DNA of 64,000 nucleotides. It comes from Micromussa lordhowensis. Lineage: Eukaryota > Cnidaria > Anthozoa > Scleractinia > Lobophylliidae. A model generated the notes under the pieces. That model ran no database searches. It saw nothing but the letters and a program-made list of their open reading frames with translations, and had not been told where the DNA came from. The position numbers and the translations under genes were made by a program. The stretch lies in contig OZ026596.1 of the NCBI GenBank assembly GCA_964020085.1, forward strand, positions 16,479,795 through 16,543,794. Direction: 5' to 3'. This document shows positions 56,831 to 64,000 of the stretch, piece after piece (the first letter of the stretch is position 1; each line of letters opens with the position of its first letter).

Positions 56831-59800
56831 AGTAATATTTAGCCAAAAAATCGATTAGTAGAAGGGAGCCAAAAAGAAAATTAGTAGAAGGGAGCCGAAA
56901 AGACGATTAGTAGAAGGGAGCCGCAAAGCCGATTACTAGAAGGGAGCCGAAAAGACGATTAGTAGAAGGGAGCCGAAAAGACGATTAGTAGAAGGGAGCC
57001 GAAAGGACGATTAGTAGAAGGGAGCCGAAAAGACGATTAGTAGAAGGGAGCCGAAAAGACGATTAGTAGAAGGGAGCCGAAAAGACGATTAGTAGAAAAG
57101 AGCCGAAAAGTCGATTAGTAGAAGGGAGCCGAAAAGTCGATTAGTAGAAGGGAGCCGAAAAGTCGATTAGTACAAGGGAGCCGAAAAGTCGATTAGTAGA
57201 AGGGAGCCGAAAAGTCGTTTAGTAGAAGGGAGCCAAAAAGTTGATTAGTAGAAGGGAGCCGAAAGGACGATTAGTAGATTAGTAGAAGTTAGCCGAAAAG
57301 TCAATTACTAGAAGTTAGCCGAAAAGTCAATTAGTTAAAGGGAGCCGAAAATACGATTAGTAGAAGGGAGCCGAAAAGACGATTAGTAGAAGGGAGCCGA
57401 AAAGTCGATTAGTAGAAGTTACCCAAAAAGTCGATTAGTAGAAGGGAGCCGAAAACTCGATTAGTAGAAGGGAGCCGAAAAGTCGATTAGTAGAAGTTAG
57501 CCGAAAAGTCGATTAGTAAAAGGGAGCCGAAAAGTCGATTAGTAGAAGGGAGCCGAAAAGTCGGTTAGTAGAAGGGAGCGAAAAAGTTGATTAGTAGAAG
57601 GGAGCCGAAAGGACGATTAGTAGATTAGTAGAAGTTAGCCGAAAAGTCAATTAGTTCAAGGGAGCCGAAAAGACGATTAGTAGAAGGGAGCCGAAAAGAC
57701 GATTAGTAGAAGGGAGCCGAATAGACGATTAGTTGAAGGGCGGCGAAAAGACGATTAGTAGACGGGCGGCAAAAAGACGATTAGAAGAAGGGCGGCGAAA
57801 AGTCGATTAGAAGAAGGGCGGCGAAAAGTCGATTAGAAGAAGGGCGGCGAAAAGTTGATTAGTAGAAGGGAGCCGAAAAGTCGATTAGTAGAAGTTAGCA
57901 GAAAAGTCGATTAGTAAAAGGGAGCCGAAAAGTCGATTAGTAGAAGGGAGCCGAGAAGTCGATTAGTAGAAGTTACCCAAAAAGTCAATTAGTAGAAGGG
58001 AGCCGAAAAGTCAATTTGTAGAAGGGAGCCGAAAAGTCGATTAGTAGAAGGAAGCCGAAAAGTCGATTAGTAGAAGAGAGCCGAAAAGTCGATTAGTAGA
58101 AGGGAGTCGAAAAGTTAATTAGTAGAAGGGAGCCGAAAAGTCGATTAGTAGAAGGGAGACGAAAAGTCGATTAGTAGAAGGGAGCCGAAAAGTCGATTAG
58201 TAGAAGGGAGCCAAAAAGATGATTAGTAGAAGGGAGCCGAAAGGACGATTAGTAGATTAGTAGAAGTTAGCCGAAACGTCAATTAGTAGAAGTTAGCTGA
58301 AAAGTCAATTAGTTAAAGGGAGCCGAAAATACGATTAGTAGAAGGGAGCCGAAAAGACGATTAGTAGAAGGGAGCCGAAAAGACGATTAGTTGAAGGGCG
58401 GCGAAGAGACGATTAGTAGACGGGCGGCGAAGAGACGATTAGAAGAAGGGCGGCGAAAAGTCGATTAGTAGAAGGGAGCCGAAAATTCGATTAGTAGAAG
58501 TTAGCCGAAAAGTCGATTAGTAAAAGGGAGCCGAAAAGTCGATTAGTAGAAGGGAGCCGAAAAGTCGTTTAGTAGAAGGGAGCCAAAAAGTTGATTAGTA
58601 GAAGGGAGCCGAAAGGACGATTAGTAGATTAGTAGAAGTTAGCCGAAAAGTCAATTAGTAGAAGTTAGCCGAAAAGTCAATTAGTTAAAGGGAGCCGAAA
58701 AGACGATTAGTAGAAGGGAGCAGAAAAGACGATTAGTAGAAGGGAGCCGAATAGACGATTAGTTGAAGGGCGGCGAAAAGACGATTAGTAGACGGGCGGC
58801 GAAAAGACGATTAGAAGAAGGGTGGCGAAAAGTCGATTAGAAGAAGGGCGGCGAAAAGTCAATTAGAAGAAGGGCGGCGAAAAGTCGATTAGTAGAAGGG
58901 AGCCGAAAAGTCGATTAGTAGAAGGGAGCCGAAAAGTCGATTAGTAGAAGTTAGCAGAAAAGTCGATTAGTAAAAAGGAGCCGAAAAGTCGATTACTAGA
59001 AGGGAGCCGAGAAGTCGATTAGTAGAAGTTACCCAAAAAGTCAATTAGTAGAAGGGAGCCGAAAAGTCAATTTGTAGTAGGGAGCCGAAAAGTCGATTAG
59101 TAGAAGGAAGCCGAAAAGTCGATTAGTAGAAGAGAGCCGAAAAGTCGATTAGTAGAAGGGAGTCGAAAAGTTAATTAGTAGAAGGGAGCCGAAAAGTCGA
59201 TTAGTAGAAGGGAGACGAAAAGTCGATTAGTAGAAGGGAGCCGAAAAGTCGATTAGTAGAAGGGAGCCAAAAACTTGATTAGTAGAAGGGAGCCGAAAGG
59301 ATGATTAGTAGATTAGTACAAGTTAGCCGAAAAGTCAATTAGTAGAAGTTAGCCGAAAAGTCAATTAGTTAAAGGGAGCCGAAAAGACGATTAGTAGAAG
59401 GGAGCCGAAAAGACGATTAGTAGAAGGGAGCCGAATAGACGATTAGTTGAAGGGCGGCGAAAAGACGATTAGTAGACGGGCGGCGAAAAGACGATTAGAA
59501 GAAGGGCGGCGAAAAGTCGATTAGAAGAAGGGCGGCGAAAAGTTGATTAGAAGAAGGGCGGCGAAAAGTCGATTAGTAGAAGGGAGCCGAAAAGTCGATT
59601 AGTAGAAGTTAGCAGAAATGTCGATTAGTAAAAGGGAGCCCAAAAGTCGATTAGTAGAAGGGAGCCGAGAAGTCGATTAGTAGAAGTTACCCAAAAAGTC
59701 AATTAGTAGAAGGGAGCCGAAAAGTCAATTTGTAGAAGGGAGCCGAAAAGTCGATTAGTAGAAGGAAGCCGAAAAGTCAATTAGTAGAAGGGAGCCGAAA

Positions 59801-62800
59801 AGTCGATTAGTAGAAGGGAGACGAAAAGTTGGTTGGTAGAAGGGAGCCGAAAAGTCGATTAGTAGAAGTTAGCCAAAAAATTGATTAGTTGAAGGGAGCC
59901 GAAAAGACGATAAGTAGAAGGGAGCCGAAAAGTCGATTAGTAGAAGGGAGCTGTAAAGTCGATTAGTGGAAGGAAGCCGAAAAGTCGATTAGTAGAAGAG
60001 AGCTGAAAAGTCAATTAGTAGAAGGGAGCCGAAAAGTTAATTAGAAGAAGGGAGCCGAAAAGTCGATTAGTAGAAGGGAGCCGAAAAGTCGATTAGTAAA
60101 AGTTAGCCAAAAAATCGATTAGTAGAAGGGAGCCGAAAAGTCGATTAGTAGAAGGGAGCCGAAAAGTCGATTAGTAGAAGTTACCCAAAAAATTGATTAG
60201 TTGAAGGGAGCCGAAAAGACGATAAGTAGAAGGGAGACGAAAAGACGATTAGTAGAAGTTACCCAAAAAGTCGATTAGTAGAAGGGAGCCGAAAAGTCGA
60301 TTAGTAGAAGGGAGCTGTAAAGTCGATTAGTGGAAGGAAGCCGAAAAGTCGATTAGTAGAAGAGAGCTGAAAAGTCGATTAGTAGAAGGGAGCCGAAAAG
60401 TTAATTAGAAGAAGGGAGCCGAAAAGTCGATTAGTAAAAGTTAGCCAAAAAATCGATTAGTAGAAGGGAGCCGAAAAGTCGATTAGTAGAAGGGAGCCGA
60501 AAAGTTGATTAGGAATATTTAGCCAAAAAATCGATTAGTAGAAGGGAGCCGAAAAGAAAATTAGTAGAAGGGAGCCGAAAAGACGATTAGTAGAAGGGAG
60601 CCGCAAAGCCGATTACTAGAAGGGAGCCGAAAAGACGATTAGTAGAAGGGAGCCGAAAAGACAATTAGTAGAAGGGAGCCGAAAAGACAATTAGTAGAAG
60701 GGAGCCGAAAAGACGATTAGTAGAAGGGAGCCGCAAAGCCGATTAGTAAGAGTTAGCCAAAAAATCGATTAGTAGAAGGGAGCCGAAAAGTCGATTAGTA
60801 GAAGGGAGCCGAAAAGTTGATTAGTAGACGGGAGCCGAAAAGTCGATTAGGAATATTTAGCCAAAAAATCGATTAGTAGAAGGGAGCCGAAAAGAAAATT
60901 AGTAGAAGGGAGCCGAAAAGACGATTAGTAGAAGGGAGCCGCAAAGCCGATTACTAGAAGGGAGCCGAAAAGACGATTAGTAGAAGGGAGCCGAAAAGAC
61001 AATTAGTAGAAGGGAGCCGAAAAGACAATTAGTAGAAGGGAGCCGAACAGTCGATTAGTAGAAGGAAGACGAAAAGTCGATTAGTAGAAAGGAGCCGAAA
61101 AGTCGATTAGTAGAAGATAGCCGAAAACTCGATTAGTAAAAGGAAGCCGGAAAGTCGATTAGTAGAAGGGAGCCGAAAAGTCGATTAGTAGAAGTTACCC
61201 AAAAAGTCGATTAGTAGAATGGAGCCGAAAAGTCGATTAGTAGAAGGGAGCCGAAAAGTCGATTAGTAGAAGGGAGCCGAAAAGTCGATTAGTAGAAGTT
61301 ACCCAAAAAGTCGATTAGTAGAAGGGAGCCGAAAAGTCGATTAGTAGAAGGGAGCCGAAAAGTCGATTAGTAGAGGGAAGCCGAAAAGTCGATTAGTAGA
61401 AGAGAGCTGAAAAGTCGATTAGTAGAAGGGAGCCGAAAAGTTAATTAGAAGAAGGGAGCCGAAAAGTCGATTAGTAGAAGGGAGCCGAAAAGTCGATTAG
61501 TAGAAGGGAGCCGAAAAGTCAATTAGTAGAAGTTAGCCGAAAAGTCGATTAGTAAAAGGGAGCCGAAAAGTCGATTAGTAGAAGGGAGCCGAAAAGTCGT
61601 TTAGTAGAAGGGAGCCAAAAAGTTGATTAGTAGAAGGGAGCCGAAAGGACGATTAGTAGATTAGTAGAAGTTAGCCGAAAATTTAATTAGTAGAAGTTAG
61701 CCGAAAAGTCAATTAGTTAAAGGGAGCCGAAAATACGATTAGTAGAAGGGAGCCGAAAAGACGATTAGTAGAAGGGAGCCGAAAAGACGATTAGTTGAAG
61801 GGCGGCGAAGAGACGATTAGTAGACGGGCGGCGAAGAGACGATTAGAAGAAGGGCGGCAAAAAGTCGATTAGTAGAAGGGAGCCGAAAAGTCGATTAGTA
61901 GAAGGGAGCCGAAAAGTCAATTAGTAGAAGTTAGCCGAAAAGTCGATTAGTAAAAGGGAGCCTAAAAGTCGATTAGTAGAAGTTAGCCGAAAAGTCGATT
62001 AGTAGAAGGGAGCCGAAAAGTCAATTAGTAGAAGTTAGCCGAAAAGTCGATTAGTAGAAGGGAGACGAAAAGTTGGTTGGTAGAAGGGAGCCGAAAAGTC
62101 GATTAGTAGAAGTTAGCCAAAAAATTGATTAGTTGAAGGGAGCCGAAAAGACGATAAGTAGAAGGGAGACAAAAAGACGATTAGTAGAAGTTACCCAAAA
62201 AGTCGATTAGTAGAAGGGAGCCGAAAAGTCGATTAGTAGAAGGGAGCTGAAAAGTCGATTAGTGGAAGGAAGCCGAAAAGTCGATTAGTAGAAGAGAGCT
62301 GAAAAGTCGATTAGTAGAAGGGAGCCGAAAAGTTAATTAGAAGAAGGGAGCCGAAAAGTCGATTAGTAGAAGGGAGCCGAAAAGTCGATTAGTAAAAGTT
62401 AGCCAAAAAATCGATTAGTAGAAGGGAGCCGAAAAGTCGATTAGTAGAAGGGAGCCGAAAAGTTGATTAGTAGAAGGGAGCCGAAAAGTCGATTAGGAAT
62501 ATTTAGCCAAAAAATCGATTAGTAGAAGGGAGCCGAAAAGAAAATTAGTAGAAGGGAGCCGAAAAGACGATTAGTAGAAGGGAGCCGCAAAGCCGATTAC
62601 TAGAAGGGAGCCGAAAAGACGATTAGTAGAAGGGAGCCGAAAAGACAATTAGTAGAAGGGAGCCGAAAAGGCAATTAGTAGAAGGGAGCCGAAAAGACGA
62701 TTAGTAGACGGGCGGCGAAAAGACGATTAGAAGAAGGGCGGCGAAAAGTCGATTAGAAGAAGGGCGGCGAAAAGTCGATTAGAAGAAGGGCGGCGAAAAG

Positions 62801-63700
62801 TTGATTAGTAGAAGGGAGCCGAAAAGTCGATTAGTAGAAGTTAGCAGAAAAGTCGATTAGTAAAAGGGAGCCGAAAAGTCGATTAGTAGAAGGGAGCCGA
62901 GAAGTCGATTAGTAGAAGTTACCCAAAAAGTCAATTAGTAGAAGGGAGCCGAAAAGTCAATTTGTAGAAGGGAGCCGAAAAGTCGATTAGTAGAAGGAAG
63001 CCGAAAAGTCGATTAGTAGAAGAGAGCCGAAAAGTCGATTAGTAGAAGGGAGTCGAAAAGTTAATTAGTAGAAGGGAGCCGAAAAGTCGATTAGTAGAAG
63101 GGAGACGAAAAGTCGATTAGTAGAAGGGAGCCGAAAAGTCGATTAGTAGAAGGGAGCCAAAAAGATGATTAGTAGAAGGGAGCCGAAAGGACGATTAGTA
63201 GATTAGTAGAAGTTAGCCGAAAAGTCAATTAGTAGAAGTTAGCTGAAAAGTCAATTAGTTAAAGGGAGCCGAAAATACGATTAGTAGAAGGGAGCCGAAA
63301 AGACGATTAGTAGAAGGGAGCCGAAAAGACGATTAGTTGAAGGGCGGCGAAGAGACGATTAGTAGACGGGCGGCGAAGAGACGATTAGAAGAAGGGCGGC
63401 GAAAAGTCGATTAGTAGAAGGGAGCCGAAAAGTCGATTAGTAGAAGTTAGCCGAAAAGTCGATTAGTAAAAGGGAGCCGAAAAGTCGATTAGTAGAAGGG
63501 AGCCGAAAAGTCGTTTAGTAGAAGGGAGCCAAAAAGTTGATTAGTAGAAGGGAGCCGAAAGGACGATTAGTAGATTAGTAGAAGTTAGCCGAAAAGTCAA
63601 TTAGTAGAAGTTAGGCGAAAAGTCAATTAGTTAAAGGGAGCCGAAAAGACGATTAGTAGAAGGGAGCAGAAAAGACGATTAGTAGAAGGGAGCCGAATAG
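56831..63700. repeat. Long-range duplicated block, copy 2
   Basis: Partner of the 40518-47300 block, with the same order of variant monomers. It retains the GCCGCAAAGCCGATTACTAG monomer near 56930 that is missing near 40600 in copy 1, which explains part of the offset change at the left edge. After about 63700 the order begins to differ from copy 1 (AATTCGATTAGGAG near 63855). Confidence 0.82.
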
Positions 63701-64000
63701 ACGATTAGTTGAAGGGCGGCGAAAAGACGATTAGTAGACGGGCGGCGAAAAGACGATTAGAAGAAGGGCGGCGAAAAGTCGATTAGAAGAAGGGCGGCGA
63801 AAAGTCGATTAGAAGAAGGGCGGCGAAAAGTCGATTAGTAGAAGGGAGCCGAAAATTCGATTAGGAGAAGGGAGCCGAAAAGTCGATTAGTAGAAGTTAG
63901 CAGAAAAGTCGATTAGTAAAAGGGAGCCGAAAAGTCGATTAGTAGAAGGGAGCCGAGAAGTCGATTAGTAGAAGTTACCCAAAAAGTCAATTAGTAGAAG

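Larger units (their letters stand above)
25642..64000. repeat. Satellite array, domain B, right of the LINE
   Basis: Continues the 26-bp satellite to the window edge without other insertions. All copies are in the same orientation; no inverted segment was seen. The monomers fall into a limited set of variants in a fixed order: AGTAATATTTAGCC marker monomers at 25671, 27403, 29247, 32649, 34493, 40518, 49568, 51386, 53092, 54987 and 56831; AGGAATATTTAGCC versions near 38467, 44093, 44431, 46103, 60511, 60849 and 62495; GGGCGGCG runs; GTTACCC; GTTGGTTGGTAG; and the GATTAGTAGATTAGTAG monomer. Spacing between successive markers of 1706-1895 bp gives a sub-unit of roughly 70 monomers. The 29-bp GCCGCCG form of domain A is absent. 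Confidence 0.97.

Noticed and set aside
1..64000. Telomeric repeat (TTAGG/TTAGGG-like pieces in ATTAGGAG and ATTAG)
   Set aside because: The telomere-like words are part of a 26-bp monomer and never form a tandem 5-6-bp array.
1..64000. CENP-B box in the monomer
   Set aside because: Neither strand of the common monomer fits the NTTCGNNNNANNCGGGN core; TTTCGGCTCCC on the minus strand fails at the CGGG part. A centromeric role is not excluded, only this motif.
1..64000. Protein-coding tandem repeat (e.g. a repetitive secreted protein)
   Set aside because: 26 and 29 bp are both 2 modulo 3, so each frame is cycled within three monomers, and TAG/TAA in ATTAGTAG and CTAAT stop every frame on both strands.
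1..64000. A novel multi-gene system
   Set aside because: The only coding sequences are the two LINE ORFs. The unusual content is structural (satellite order, insertion, ORF2 start), not a new gene cluster.
1..64000. Assembly artefact as the cause of the long-range repeats
   Set aside because: Copies differ by scattered point changes and whole-monomer indels rather than being identical, which favours real duplication; it cannot be fully excluded without the reads.

Overview
This is a eukaryotic, heterochromatin-like window. About 58 kb of the 64 kb is one tandem satellite array with a 26-bp basic monomer (GATTAGTAGAAGGGAG followed by CCGAAAAGAC, or ...GTC in place of ...GAC). The array is interrupted once, at 19926-25641, by a near full-length L1-superfamily LINE on the minus strand. 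No host gene, tRNA, rRNA or CRISPR array is recognisable. The monomer carries stop codons on both strands and 26 is not a multiple of 3, so no long reading frame exists outside the LINE. The style of the LINE proteins (coiled coil + RRM + C-terminal-domain ORF1p; APE-RT ORF2p with a C-terminal CCHC) suggests an invertebrate animal, most likely a marine one such as an anthozoan cnidarian. That assignment is from recall of family style and is tentative.

Layout. Domain A (1 to about 17298) mixes 26-bp monomers with 29-bp monomers that carry an extra CCG (GCCGCCG instead of GCCG). It is organised into higher-order repeat (HOR) units that restart at 1, 1897, 8827 and 15488. The full units are 6930 and 6661 bp; the second lacks about 269 bp, and the first unit in the window (1896 bp) looks like an internally deleted version. 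Domain B (about 17299 to 64000, minus the LINE) lacks the 29-bp form and is richer in GTCGATT monomers. It contains HOR sub-blocks of about 1.7-1.9 kb, built into 5.2-kb tandem units (about 26.04-31.26 and 31.26-36.50 kb) and a 16.4-kb long-range duplication (about 40.5-47.3 versus 56.8-63.7 kb).

The LINE. It reads right to left: a 77-nt 5' leader, ORF1 (313 aa, RNA-binding chaperone type), a 496-bp spacer, ORF2 (endonuclease + reverse transcriptase, 1252 codons from the first sense codon used here), a 3' UTR with a (TTTA)n tract, and a poly(A) tail seen as T on the + strand. It is flanked by a 6-bp target-site duplication ATTAGT. Paralogous empty sites exist elsewhere in the same array (for example 29218-29223), so the insertion can be read to the base. 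All catalytic residues that can be checked are present. However, ORF2 has no AUG at its conserved N-terminus: the codon there is TTG, with an in-frame stop 22 codons further upstream.

How it fits together. The satellite expands by unequal exchange at several nested scales (monomer, ~1.8 kb, ~5.2-6.9 kb, ~16.4 kb). The LINE arrived after the block was duplicated, or was never co-amplified, because no other HOR copy in the window carries it. Much of the monomer variation is C-to-T or G-to-A at the two CpG sites, which suggests germline CpG methylation of the array.
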